Positions 44,321-53,365 of a stretch of 64,000 nucleotides of DNA are shown in pieces; positions within the stretch are counted from its first letter, which is position 1; each line of letters starts with the position of its first letter. The stretch lies in contig NZ_CP036276.1 in NCBI RefSeq assembly GCF_007747995.1, positions 1,541,001 to 1,605,000 of the forward strand. The letters are read 5' to 3'. The notes below the pieces were generated by a model. The model made no database searches and was not told where the DNA came from. It saw only the letters and a program-made list of their open reading frames with translations. Origin of the DNA: Symmachiella dynata (GTDB lineage: Bacteria; Planctomycetota; Planctomycetia; Planctomycetales; Planctomycetaceae). The translations under genes were made by a program, and so were the position numbers.

Positions 44321-45904
44321 CTATTGCCCGCGCACGTCGAAGACTGAAAAATATTGCCCGCGATAAACAACCGGCAGGTCTGTCTCGTCGTTGGTGCGTG
44401 CGATCACAAAATCGATCAGTTCTCGGTCTTCAAATTGGTTCACAATCTCACGCGACATTGTGCCCGCTAGCCGGGACTCTTCCCAAGTCCTTAGCAGATC
44501 ATACCGCCGTTGCCATTCGAGCAAGCTGGACGCATCCTGTGGGCAATCTTTGTAGTTCACGTATTCAGCCCGCTGACCGTACCACTTAAACCCCCAGCTA
44601 TACGAAGGCGTCAGCACGCGCGCATCGTCTGGAGCATGCTCCGATGCCCAACGGCAACTCGCCTGCCAATCGGCGAGCACCAGTGGGTGAAAACGTGTGG
44701 GGCTGCGGTCCACCGGCATCACCAACAGTGTGTAGGCAAACGCCGCTCCACAAACGAGGTAGGCCATTCCATAAGCTGCGCGCTGCTTTTGAGGGAGTTC
44801 GCTGAATCCATCCGCCCATTGTTGAAAGAGTCGAACCGCTAACACGGCGACTGCCAATGGCATCAGGACATCGAATAATCGAAACGGATAGAATTTCAAC
44901 AGCGACGCACTTTGAATTCCAAGCAGAGGAAATCCGAACCGAGCGACAAGTCCCCCAACGGCAAACAGCACGCTGGCCATCAAATACCAGTTGAGGAAAT
45001 CCCCGCCGGCAGATATTGCGGCCCGCTTACGGAAAGCAATCCAGACAATCAGCATCGCGGCATAACAGGCGTAGGCGCGTAGCGAAAAGACCGCTGGATC
45101 GAGATGGTGCTTGAGGCGGCTAAAAACCTGGATGCGATCCGCTTGAGCGGCTATTTCCGCCGGGGCACCACCCAGCGTCTGCAGGGCAGGGTAAAGTCCG
45201 GGAGCTGCGCACACACCAAACAGCACGGCGGCGGCTGCGATTTTTGGCAGGGAGTCTATTCGTGCGTGGTCGCCACGTAAAAAACGGGGGACCCATACGC
45301 CGGCCAATGTCGCCAGCAGACACCAAATGCCCACCACCGGGTGAAAACTAACGGCAAATCCCAACAGCGCAGCAGGACGCAGCAAACAGCCGCGCGCCGC
45401 CAATCCGGCCGCCCAAAAGGCGAAGCCGTAGGCGAACACTTTGCCTTCAACCCCGCCGATGATCCATTCGCCCGCCAGATTCCCGACGGCCATCATGCCG
45501 AGATAGAGCGCCGCAGTTGCCAGCACGGGGCGTATGCCGGTCAGCAGGACCGACAACAACGATTCCAATCCGACCGCTAGCAGCAACAGCGCCGCCACAC
45601 GGGAGATCACTGCGGTCTGCTCCAGCGAAAACCACTGGGTGAGGCTGCCCACGGTTGAGTAGAAGACAAAGTGCGGGTTGGACGACTCCAAAAACAAATC
45701 GCCGTGACCCCAAGCGGGGTTCCAGACGTGCTTGGCTTTGGTCAGATAATGCGGTTCATTGACCGCGGGTATCGGTGTTCGCACGAAGCTGTAGGCGATA
45801 AAGCCGGCGAACAGCAATACGATCGTCCAGCCACGTTGTCGTCGTGTCCACCAAGGCTGGTTGGGCTGCCGGCTGCTTGGCAGTTCCCGTTGGGGCTGGT
45901 CCAT
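44321..45904 (-). CDS. polytopic membrane protein, planctomycete family (possibly DUF6798)
   Basis: The 527-residue protein has an N-terminal membrane segment (about residues 27-43), then NEPHYLTKAKHVWNPAWGHGDLFLESSNPHFVFYS, broken here into the conserved His/Asn-rich loop after the first segment, then about eleven hydrophobic segments and a soluble C-terminal domain of about 110 residues. The architecture resembles glycosyltransferase family C (GT-C) proteins, and I recall this loop from planctomycete DUF6798 proteins. No catalytic residues can be named. The gene is alone on its strand. Confidence 0.7.
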   Translation of the reverse strand: MDQPQRELPSSRQPNQPWWTRRQRGWTIVLLFAGFIAYSFVRTPIPAVNEPHYLTKAKHVWNPAWGHGDLFLESSNPHFVFYSTVGSLTQWFSLEQTAVISRVAALLLLAVGLESLLSVLLTGIRPVLATAALYLGMMAVGNLAGEWIIGGVEGKVFAYGFAFWAAGLAARGCLLRPAALLGFAVSFHPVVGIWCLLATLAGVWVPRFLRGDHARIDSLPKIAAAAVLFGVCAAPGLYPALQTLGGAPAEIAAQADRIQVFSRLKHHLDPAVFSLRAYACYAAMLIVWIAFRKRAAISAGGDFLNWYLMASVLFAVGGLVARFGFPLLGIQSASLLKFYPFRLFDVLMPLAVAVLAVRLFQQWADGFSELPQKQRAAYGMAYLVCGAAFAYTLLVMPVDRSPTRFHPLVLADWQASCRWASEHAPDDARVLTPSYSWGFKWYGQRAEYVNYKDCPQDASSLLEWQRRYDLLRTWEESRLAGTMSREIVNQFEDRELIDFVIARTNDETDLPVVYRGQYFSVFDVRGQ

Positions 45905-45979
45905 AGTCGGATCGCTTTGTCAAAAAAACGAGCAAACTGCGACACTGAAACAGCGTCTCCGGGCTGAAACAAAACGACG

Positions 45980-46159
45980 CTACTTCTTGGCTTTCTTTTT
46001 AGCGGCTTTTTTCTTCGTCGCCTTTTTCTTTACCGCTGCTTTGGGAGCGGCCTTTTTCTTAGTGGCCTTCTTTTTCGCAGCCTTTTTATCACCAAAGACA
46101 GCGTCCCAGTTGTTCCAAAATTCCGGCGTCGTTCCCGTTCGTACGATCGGACCACTCAT
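45980..46159 (-). CDS. Lys/Ala-rich mini-protein with histone H1-like tail, 59 aa
   Basis: The - strand frame begins MSGPIVRTGTTPEFWNNWD at ATG 46159 and ends in TAG at 45980. Residues 1-24 are a short conserved-looking head (VRTGTTPEFWNNWDAVFGD), and residues 25-59 are almost only Lys, Ala and Thr (KKAAKKKATKKKAA), like histone H1-type or DNA-compaction tails. I recall similar heads in planctomycete genomes, where they are annotated as small hypothetical proteins. It may bind DNA or RNA. It was too short for the usual length cut-off, but the reading frame is clean. Confidence 0.7.
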   Translation of the reverse strand: MSGPIVRTGTTPEFWNNWDAVFGDKKAAKKKATKKKAAPKAAVKKKATKKKAAKKKAKK

Positions 46160-46507
46160 GGCTCGGTCTCCAATAACTACCTAATACTACAATTGCATTG
46201 ACAAAAATGGGTTGTGCGACAAGCAACGGAGCACAGGCAGCTTGTCCATCCTCGCGACATCGACAAATTCCACCGAGGAAACTGAAAGGCCTATCGTACT
46301 TCCATTGCTCGGGATTATCGATTGCGAATGGCAGATATAGGCGGTCCCGCCATGATTCACAACCCTAGGGCCAAAATTCTCGCTGGTTGCTAAGCGCTTG
46401 CCCGGCACTGAGAAGTTGCCTGCGGATGGCACTTTGGCAAACACTGGCGTAACATATTCTCGCAACGCATTACAATCCCAGCGGCGAAGAATTCCAAGGA
46501 GAAGCTC
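46160..46507. other. intergenic region
   Basis: No gene or repeat is recognised. The region lies between the divergent mini-protein (-) and isomerase (+) genes and should hold their promoters. A ribosome site AAGGAG lies before ATG 46508. Confidence 0.4.
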
Positions 46508-47557
46508 ATGTCATCGATGAAAGGCCCAGCTGTTTTTCTGGCCCAGTTTCTCCGCGATGAACCGCCGTTCGACGACTTACACACCATCGGTCGCTGGTTT
46601 GCCGACATGGGGTTTCTCGGTGCCCAAATCCCCAGTTGGGACCCGCGAACGATCGACTTAGCGCAGGCAGCCGCCTCGAAAAACTATTGCGACGACTATC
46701 TCGGCTGCTTGGCCGAGATCGGTTTGCAGCCCACCGATTTGGCCGGATACCTACAAGGCCAAGTCCTCGCCGTACATCCGGCGTATGAGATTATGTTCGA
46801 AGCCTTTCATCCTCCCGGTCTCAGCGGTCAAGAACGAACGGATTGGGCGAGCGAGCAATTGCGGCAATGCGTGCTGGCATCCGAGCAGATGGGGCTGACC
46901 ACCGTTCCGGTCCTCTCAGGCGGATTTGCCTGGCATATGGTTTATCCTTGGCCGCAACGCCCCGCGGGAATTATTGAAGAGGCTTTCAAAGAACTCGCCG
47001 CCCGCTGGTTGCCGCTACTCGATTTTGCGCTGGATCATGGCTGTGTGTTTACCTACGAACTGCATCCCGGGTCCGACCTCTTCGATGGGGCCACGTATGA
47101 GATGTTTTTGGATCAAACTGGCAATCACCCCGCTGCCTGCATCAATTACGACCCCAGCCACTTTCTGCTGCAACAACTCGACTACCTCGAGTTTATTCGC
47201 ATCTATGGTGAGCGGATCAAGGGTTTTCATGTCAAAGATGCAGAGTTCCGTCCCTCGGGACGTGTGGGTGTGTATGGCGGCTATCAACCCTGGTCCGGCC
47301 GTGCATCACGGTTCCGTTCGCTGGGGGACGGACAAGTCGATTTCACGCAGGTCTTCACGTTGCTGACCGAAGCGGGTTACGATGGCTGGGCGGTGATGGA
47401 ATGGGAATGCGCCGTCAAAAGCCCAGAGCAGGGGGCCCGTGAGGGCGCGCCGTTTATTCAAAAACACATCATCGAAACCAGTGACGTCGCCTTCGACGAT
47501 TTCGCCGGCGGCCACGCGGACATGGGGGCGAATCGTCGTATGCTGGGGTTGGAGTGA
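46508..47557 (+). CDS. sugar phosphate isomerase/epimerase family (TIM barrel)
   Basis: The 349-residue protein belongs to the xylose-isomerase-like TIM-barrel family. The metal-site regions are visible in order: VFTYELHPGSDL (Glu), CINYDPSHFLLQQLD (Asp, His), IKGFHVKDAEF (His, Asp) and DGWAVMEWECA (Glu). It would act on a cyclic polyol or sugar in the cytoplasm. The downstream gene is a Gfo/Idh/MocA oxidoreductase, and the pair resembles inositol or sugar catabolism pairs common in planctomycetes. Gap to that gene is 224 bp, and it contains tandem repeats. Confidence 0.9.
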   Translation: MSSMKGPAVFLAQFLRDEPPFDDLHTIGRWFADMGFLGAQIPSWDPRTIDLAQAAASKNYCDDYLGCLAEIGLQPTDLAGYLQGQVLAVHPAYEIMFEAFHPPGLSGQERTDWASEQLRQCVLASEQMGLTTVPVLSGGFAWHMVYPWPQRPAGIIEEAFKELAARWLPLLDFALDHGCVFTYELHPGSDLFDGATYEMFLDQTGNHPAACINYDPSHFLLQQLDYLEFIRIYGERIKGFHVKDAEFRPSGRVGVYGGYQPWSGRASRFRSLGDGQVDFTQVFTLLTEAGYDGWAVMEWECAVKSPEQGAREGAPFIQKHIIETSDVAFDDFAGGHADMGANRRMLGLE

Positions 47558-47560
47558 ATA

Positions 47561-47614
<54 letters not shown>

Positions 47615-47781
47615 GTTTTGGGGTGTTTGGCGGGGCTGGGAATTTGTTTTGTCTGTTTTCACGTTCGACCTGTTTGTTGAGAATCACTCATATATAGAGC
47701 AGACGGTTTCAACGACCGTTTGCCGTTCCATTGATTTCTGGCCACCGGCCACTGGCCACTCTTGTCATTCGGAGAACTCGC

Positions 47782-48948
47782 ATGCAACCTTGGAAACGTA
47801 AACTGCGGATGGGGATGGTGGGGGGCGGGCAGGGGGCCTTTATTGGTGGGGTGCACCGTACGGCGGCTGCTTTGGATGGGCAGATCGAATTGGTCGCCGG
47901 CTGCTTTTCGCGTGATCCGGAAAATACGCGGCAAACCGGGGCTCAGCTGTACCTCGATCCGGCGCGGTGTTACGACAGTTACGAAGAGATGGCAACTGCC
48001 GAGGCGAAGTTGCCTGCTGATCAGCGGATCGATTTTGTGAGTGTTGTCACGCCCAACAATTCGCACTTTGCGATTGCCCAGACGTTTCTCAAAGCTGGGT
48101 TTCATGTCGTCTGCGAAAAACCGATGACGTTCAACCTTGAAGAGGCCGATCAGTTGTGCCAACTCGTCGAACAGACCAATTTGGTGTTCGCCCTGATGCA
48201 CAACTACACCGGCCATCCTCTCGTACGTCACGCCCGCAATCTGTTTCAGAACAATGAAATGGGGACCGTCCGTAAGGTGGTCGTCGAGTACCTGCAGGAT
48301 TTCCTGATGGTCCCGCACGAAAAACTGGGCCACAAACAAGTCATCTGGCGCGTCGATCCCACCCAAGCGGGCGTTGGTGGGACGTTGGGCGATGTCGGGA
48401 CGCACTGCGTGAATTTGTTGGAGTATGTCACGGGCGATCCGATCACCGAATTGTGCGCCGACAAAAGCACGTTTCTTCCCGACCGCGTATTGGACGAAGA
48501 CGTCAACGTGCTGTTGCGGTTCGCTTCGGGGGGTAAGGGAGTGCTCACCATCAGCCAAGTCGCCACCGGAGAAGAAAACGGTCTACGACTCCGCGTGTAT
48601 GGTTCTGAAGGAGCCGTGTTGTGGGGGCAGGAGGAGCCGAACAAATTGGATCTGTTGCGCTACGGTCAACCGCGACAAACACTGACCCGCGGACGTGGAG
48701 AATTTCTCTCCGAATCAGCCAGCGCCTGCACGCGGATTCCGGCCGGACATCCGGAAGGGTATCTGGAAGCATTTGCCACGATCTATTGCGGCATCACGGA
48801 AGCCATTCGCGCCCATCTCGACGGCCAACCGCTCAAGACTGAGCAATACAATTTTCCCACAGTCTACGACGGTCGCCGCGGCCTACAGTTCATCACCCAA
48901 GCGGTAGAATCCTGCGCACAAGGATCGATCTGGATGCCCATGACTTAG
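47782..48948 (+). CDS. Gfo/Idh/MocA family oxidoreductase
   Basis: The N-terminal Rossmann fold has LRMGMVGGGQGAFIGGVHR as nucleotide-binding loop and VCEKPMTFNLEEA (the EKP motif) further on. The C-terminal alpha/beta domain contains GGTLGDVGTHCVNLLEY with the probable catalytic His. It is an NAD(P)-dependent sugar or inositol dehydrogenase-like enzyme. ATG 47782 is chosen, since GGAGAA lies 7 bases upstream; the earlier in-frame ATG at 47731 lies within repeat sequence. Confidence 0.93.
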   Translation: MQPWKRKLRMGMVGGGQGAFIGGVHRTAAALDGQIELVAGCFSRDPENTRQTGAQLYLDPARCYDSYEEMATAEAKLPADQRIDFVSVVTPNNSHFAIAQTFLKAGFHVVCEKPMTFNLEEADQLCQLVEQTNLVFALMHNYTGHPLVRHARNLFQNNEMGTVRKVVVEYLQDFLMVPHEKLGHKQVIWRVDPTQAGVGGTLGDVGTHCVNLLEYVTGDPITELCADKSTFLPDRVLDEDVNVLLRFASGGKGVLTISQVATGEENGLRLRVYGSEGAVLWGQEEPNKLDLLRYGQPRQTLTRGRGEFLSESASACTRIPAGHPEGYLEAFATIYCGITEAIRAHLDGQPLKTEQYNFPTVYDGRRGLQFITQAVESCAQGSIWMPMT

Positions 48949-48999
48949 ACAGCCCCCAACGTCCTGTCCCCTCAAGCCTCAAGCCTCGCGCCTCAAGCC

Positions 49000-49968
49000 T
49001 CACTGCGGCACCGCTGTCGAATTGACAATCTGTCGGATCACAGCTTGCGAGCGTTCGCGGCGGCCTTGACGCATGACGCCGCGACAGATGACGCGGTGAG
49101 CCAACACCGGTTCGGCTAGTCTTTTGACGTCGTCGGGAATCGCAAAGTTCCGTCCTTCGGCCAGCGCCATGCCTTGCACTGCCCGATAAAAGATGAGCGC
49201 GCCCCGGGTGCTGACGCCGAGTTCCAATTCGTCATGCGTGCGCGTGGCGGCGACGATGTCCAGCAGATAATCGTTGATGGAATCGTCAACACGGACGTCG
49301 CGGACAGCCGCCTGCAGGGCGATAATGTCTTCTGTGGTGAGCGTGGCTTGCAATTGATTGACCGGTTCCCCTGTGCGGTGCATGGTGAGGATGTCGCGTT
49401 CGACTTCGCGCGAGGGATACCCTACCTCGATGCTCATCATGAACCGGTCCAATTGGTTTTCCGGCAGCGGATAGGTCCCCTCGTATTCCAACGGGTTTTG
49501 CGTCGCCAGGACCAGAAACGGTGCTGCCAACGGTCGGGTCTCGCCTTCGATCGAAACCTGATGCTCGCTCATTGCTTCCAGCAACGCGCTTTGAGTCCGC
49601 GGCGTTGTGCGGTTGATTTCGTCGGCCAGCAAGATGTTCGTGAAAATCGGACCTTCGCGAAATTCGAATTCTCCCAGGTTCGGCAAGAACACACTGGAGC
49701 CGAGAATATCACTCGGCAGCAAGTCGGGCGTAAATTGAATCCGGCGAAACTGGCAATTGAGGCTCCGCGCCATCGCCTTGCCCAGCACCGTCTTGCCCAC
49801 GCCCGGTGCGTCTTCAATCAGGATATGTCCATCGGACAGCAAGGCGACGACTGCCATACGAATCGCCTCGGGTTTTCCCATCAACACGCCGCCGATCGCT
49901 GCCTCGAGTTGCTCTATCTGTGCATTGACTTGTGTGGACAACCTGGAACCCCGATTTTTAAGACCCAT
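49000..49968 (-). CDS. MoxR-family AAA ATPase
   Basis: The 322-residue protein has HILIEDAPGVGKTVLGKAMA (Walker A), NILLADEINRTTPRTQSALLEAM (Walker B and sensor region) and the C-terminal lid with GVSTRGALIFYRAVQGMAL. MoxR ATPases act as chaperones in assembling or activating partner proteins, usually together with DUF58 or VWA proteins; none is in the window, so this copy is isolated. The start overlaps the first base of a tandem 20-bp repeat. Confidence 0.93.
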   Translation of the reverse strand: MGLKNRGSRLSTQVNAQIEQLEAAIGGVLMGKPEAIRMAVVALLSDGHILIEDAPGVGKTVLGKAMARSLNCQFRRIQFTPDLLPSDILGSSVFLPNLGEFEFREGPIFTNILLADEINRTTPRTQSALLEAMSEHQVSIEGETRPLAAPFLVLATQNPLEYEGTYPLPENQLDRFMMSIEVGYPSREVERDILTMHRTGEPVNQLQATLTTEDIIALQAAVRDVRVDDSINDYLLDIVAATRTHDELELGVSTRGALIFYRAVQGMALAEGRNFAIPDDVKRLAEPVLAHRVICRGVMRQGRRERSQAVIRQIVNSTAVPQ

Positions 49969-50007
49969 TATGAGATAATAATTAAGCTTATGAGATAATA
50001 ATTAAGC
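49968..50007. repeat. tandem 20-bp direct repeat in the moxR leader
   Basis: TTATGAGATAATAATTAAGC occurs twice, end to end, immediately upstream of the MoxR start codon. The second copy duplicates the sequence around ATG and lies in the likely untranslated leader. Confidence 0.9.
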
Positions 50008-50353
50008 CGCCATACTCAACGATCGGACCAGAGAAGTCAATTCCCCGCGCGAACCGAGCACTCGATCAGTATTCTTCTCCTGGCCAACCACCGTCGCTGC
50101 GACACACCCCGTTCCGCAAGTCTGCCAACTGAAAACTGTCCGTAATCTCTTTGACTATTATGGGTAACGTCGCTGTGGTCGACTGTGGCCCATCCCACAG
50201 ACCTTGAAGAACGTGCGTACATTTTCACAAGGCGACGTGTCTCATAACGCAAGAACAGGTACAGGTTTTACAGATTCATTGGAATTGACCAGTTCTTCAG
50301 GTCGAATCAACTAGAAGGATCGTAATTGCGCGAAAATTCGTCTCCTGAATTCC
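50008..50353. other. intergenic region between divergent genes
   Basis: Nothing beyond divergent promoter space is recognised. A GTGG/CCAC-type hairpin near 50180 is the only visible structure. Confidence 0.35.
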
Positions 50354-51505
50354 ATGGATTCCAGGCCGTTTCCCCTCATTCGCCGAGCCGTCATCTTGTC
50401 GTTGCTTCTTGAGACTCCCCAAATTGACTGCCGATGGAGATTGCGCACTGCGTGCGGAATGGTGCTCGTGGCGGCGCTGTTTCTCCCCGGGTGTGGAATT
50501 TCACGCGAATACAACACCGTGGATGTGTCGCCGCCGCCCATGGCGCAAAACGATATTGGCCACTCCCATCCGTTAGCAGGCTTGCCTAGCCCGAATCCCA
50601 ATGTTCGCGCAGAGCCGGTCGTCGCTAGCGTTTCACAAGCCTCAGCCGTCATGCCCGCTACGACTCTCCACTCGACTCCCCCGCCTCAGGAAGTCAACAC
50701 AGATTGGATCCAGCCGCCCGTCGCCCCTGTTTGTCAGCCTGGTTGTTGTCAAACCGATTGTTGCCGGACCAGCCTCTCGCCGCAGTTGTATCAAGCACTC
50801 TACGGACCACCGCCGAAATTCAACTTTCGCAGCGATTTTCATAATTGCTGGGGGACGTTGGTCGATGATGCGAAGTCGACCGTGACCTGGAAAAACGTGT
50901 TTATCATGGGAGCTGCCACCGGGGCTGCGATTGGCATTCATCAAGACTGGGACGACAAGGTTCGAGCCTATACTGCCGAACATCCCAGCAGGTGGGGGAG
51001 TGGTGGTGAAGGGATCGGTTACTTGGGCGATTTCACGGTGCAGATCCCCGTCTTGGCCGGACTGTATTCCTATAGCCTGTGGGATCAGAACGAAGAACTG
51101 CACGATTTGAGCAGCACGCTAATCAGCGCCTACGCCGTCACCACGACCACAACCACTTTGATCAAGGTGGCGGTGAATAGTGATCGCCCCTCAGAGGATT
51201 TCAACGGCGGAAAATTTGGATTTCCTTCGTATCACACCTCCAGCAGTTTTGCGTTGGCATCGGTGCTCGATAAATACTATGGCCACAAAGTCGGCTTGCC
51301 CGCTTATACCCTGGCCGGAGTGATTGCCTGGACGCGCATCGACGAACGTGATCACGATCTTTCCGACGTCGTATTTGGCGCGGTCTTGGGAACGGTGATC
51401 GGTCGCAGCATCGCTGCCAACCATCTGGGTGAAGATACGGATGTCGTCCCGTTTTACGAACCGGAAAGTGGCGCTGCCGGAGTGGCGTTTGGCGTGAACT
51501 ATTGA
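50354..51505 (+). CDS. PAP2-type phosphatase, predicted lipoprotein
   Basis: A signal sequence ends in the lipobox LFLPGC (Cys about residue 47). A Pro/Ser- and Cys-rich linker follows (CQPGCCQTDCC). The C-terminal half carries the PAP2 set: KVAVNSDRP (motif 1, KX6RP), PSYHTSSSF (motif 2, with Tyr in place of Ser-Gly) and RIDERDHDLSDVVFG (motif 3, Arg-x5-His-x3-Asp). PAP2 enzymes remove phosphate from lipids or polyprenyl diphosphates in the periplasm, so a role in carrier recycling for the glycan pathway is possible but not shown. Confidence 0.82.
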   Translation: MDSRPFPLIRRAVILSLLLETPQIDCRWRLRTACGMVLVAALFLPGCGISREYNTVDVSPPPMAQNDIGHSHPLAGLPSPNPNVRAEPVVASVSQASAVMPATTLHSTPPPQEVNTDWIQPPVAPVCQPGCCQTDCCRTSLSPQLYQALYGPPPKFNFRSDFHNCWGTLVDDAKSTVTWKNVFIMGAATGAAIGIHQDWDDKVRAYTAEHPSRWGSGGEGIGYLGDFTVQIPVLAGLYSYSLWDQNEELHDLSSTLISAYAVTTTTTTLIKVAVNSDRPSEDFNGGKFGFPSYHTSSSFALASVLDKYYGHKVGLPAYTLAGVIAWTRIDERDHDLSDVVFGAVLGTVIGRSIAANHLGEDTDVVPFYEPESGAAGVAFGVNY

Positions 51506-51546
51506 ATGGAATCCGTGGGCAGTGACAAACGGCCGCGACAAGCTGG

Positions 51547-52227
51547 CTAAGAGGTCAGTAACTCGGCCGTCAGGTGATCGACGCCGTTGTAAAAGTCGAG
51601 TTGCGTTCCTTCGGGAGTGATCACGACCTTGCTGATGCTGGAATTAAACGGCACGGTGATGTCGTCGTCTTCCGTCACATACCCACCGAACATGGCATCG
51701 AGGACCAGGCACTTGAGCATGCCGTGAAACACGAGCGCGATTCGTTCGTCGGTATGCCCAAATTCTCGCTGCGTCCGCTCGATGACCGTCTCCGCACGTC
51801 GCCGCGCATCGGCCACCGATTCAAACGGTTTGGACTGCCACCAGCCACGGTGGTCAAGCTCGGCAGGCAATTGGAATTCCGGATACAGTGCCCGGATTTC
51901 AGAGTCGGACATGCCCGGCCGTCCTTGATAGCGATCAGCGATCAGATCGGCCGTCGGATCGGGACCGGTACAACAGCCTCCCTGTTCGTGAATATCGACC
52001 CACACCTCTGCCGGTACGCCGGTCGCACGTCGTAATTCCTCAGCCGTATGCAATGCACGCAGGAACGGGCTGGCAATAATCCGCGTCAATCCCAACGGAC
52101 CCGCCCATTCTGCCAAGCGGACGACCTGTTCTGCTCCAATGTCGGTCAGTGGAGGATCCTGATGCCGCTCCACAAGAGGATTCGCATTATTCGCCGATTG
52201 TCCATGGCGTATCAAAAAAAGTTCCAT
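51547..52227 (-). CDS. histidine phosphatase family protein
   Basis: The N-terminal MELFLIRHGQSANNANP is the RHG motif of the phosphoglycerate-mutase-like family, with His8 as phospho-accepting residue. Later residues RIIASPFLRALHTAEELR and ALVFHGMLKCLVLD carry the second Arg and the second catalytic His. At 226 residues it is of normal length. Its substrate is not evident, and it is not in an operon. Confidence 0.9.
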   Translation of the reverse strand: MELFLIRHGQSANNANPLVERHQDPPLTDIGAEQVVRLAEWAGPLGLTRIIASPFLRALHTAEELRRATGVPAEVWVDIHEQGGCCTGPDPTADLIADRYQGRPGMSDSEIRALYPEFQLPAELDHRGWWQSKPFESVADARRRAETVIERTQREFGHTDERIALVFHGMLKCLVLDAMFGGYVTEDDDITVPFNSSISKVVITPEGTQLDFYNGVDHLTAELLTS

Positions 52228-52436
52228 GCTGTCGTCGTTCGCTGAAAAATGGGGCTAAAAAACTGTTCCGCACAACCCAGGCACAATCATACCTCACCTG
52301 CCAAAACCGTCAACGAGTCGAAAACCTGAGCGGGGACTGTGAATAAATCATGTAGGAGCTATCGGGGGGGTTAGGTAGTGGAAACCGCTGTTTGGGTTTC
52401 CTGGATCTCGATCGTCTTGCCTGCAGAATGTGCGCT

Positions 52437-52495
52437 GGAATTGCGGCTTCTTGCGGGCTGCGCCCGCCCCGATAGCGGAGCTATCGCGGCCACCC
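52437..52495. repeat. dispersed repeat family B, copy 2
   Basis: GGAATTGCGGCTTCTTG starts a 59-bp unit with the hairpins GCGGGCTGCGCCCGC and CGATAGCGGAGCTATCG. It differs from 44073-44134 by a few bases. Confidence 0.8.
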
Positions 52496-52610
52496 ATTGG
52501 TGTGTGATTGGGGTGCATTGGCGGTAGCTTTGCGCATTGCTTGCCAAGGAAATTCTCGGGAGAATCCTCAATGACATGGAACGCACAATGCGACGGCAAG
52601 TTGTCGGTTA

Positions 52611-52673
52611 GGGATGATAGAGAGTCACACCGAAAATCTGTGTTTCATCTGTGTTCAATCTGTGGCTAAGAAA
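52611..52673. repeat. dispersed repeat family C, copy 1
   Basis: This 63-bp unit begins GGGATGATAGAGAGTCAC and ends TCTGTGGCTAAGAAA. A near-identical copy is at 53761-53825. Confidence 0.8.
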
Positions 52674-52744
52674 TCACCATCACAGTTGGTTGTGGTTCCG
52701 TCGCGCTAAGAGCTTTGCGTGAGTCTTTTTAAAACGACCGGTGG

Positions 52745-53365
52745 CTAGAACTCGCCGTACAGGTCTTTGAGTTTGCTCACCGCGCGGGCCCATAGCATTT
52801 GCACTGCCGGGCGCGTGCGGTCCATCCGCTCAGCGACTTCGTCAAACGGCAGTCGCTGCAAGCTGCGGAGGATGATGACCTCTTGATGATCGGGCGCGAG
52901 TTTTGTGATGCAGTCGGCCAACTGAATTTCTCGTTCACGCTGCATGACCAGTTCACTGGGGCTTTCGCCGCCGGAACTGGGTTCGCGGGTGAACCCTTCA
53001 GACAAATTTGTCGGTCCGACTTGCATGGGGACTTCACGGCGCTGCTGACGTTTTTCTGTGCCGCGATAGCGTCGCACAAAGTCGGTCGCGTTGTGCTTGA
53101 GGATTTGCTTCAACCAGGTCAGCCATTCCCCCTCGCTGTTCCCACGGAAATCGCCGAAACCGCGATAGGCGTCCAGCATGGTCTGCTGCACCAAATCGGA
53201 CGCATCGACTTTCACCCGCAACCAACTCTCGACCTGCACGCGGGCCACAATCGCCAGATAGTTGCGGCATTTGTCGAACAATTCATCGCGCGCCGCCTCA
53301 TCGCCACCGCGAGCACGGTTTAACAGTTCCACAAGTTGCGAGTTATTGTCTTTATCCATCAGCAA
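52745..53365 (-). CDS. ECF-type sigma-70 family RNA polymerase sigma factor
   Basis: The 206-residue protein has sigma region 2 (VDASDLVQQTMLDAYRGFGDFRG, WLTWLKQILKHNATDFVRRYRG) and sigma region 4 (CITKLAPDHQEVIILRSL, FDEVAERMDRTRPAVQMLWARAV). A charged, Gly/Ser-rich linker joins them. The layout matches the planctomycete and verrucomicrobial ECF group. No anti-sigma gene is adjacent, so its regulation is unclear. Met3 is an alternative start. Confidence 0.92.
   Translation of the reverse strand: MLMDKDNNSQLVELLNRARGGDEAARDELFDKCRNYLAIVARVQVESWLRVKVDASDLVQQTMLDAYRGFGDFRGNSEGEWLTWLKQILKHNATDFVRRYRGTEKRQQRREVPMQVGPTNLSEGFTREPSSGGESPSELVMQREREIQLADCITKLAPDHQEVIILRSLQRLPFDEVAERMDRTRPAVQMLWARAVSKLKDLYGEF

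Larger units (their letters stand above)
52228..52744. other. repeat-rich intergenic region
   Basis: No gene is seen. It contains a family B repeat (52437-52495) and one copy of a direct repeat (52611-52673) whose second copy is at 53761. Confidence 0.6.

Noticed and set aside
46187-46465. 92-codon minus-strand frame before the isomerase gene
   Set aside because: It has no domain or ribosome site and lies in the likely promoter space of the isomerase.
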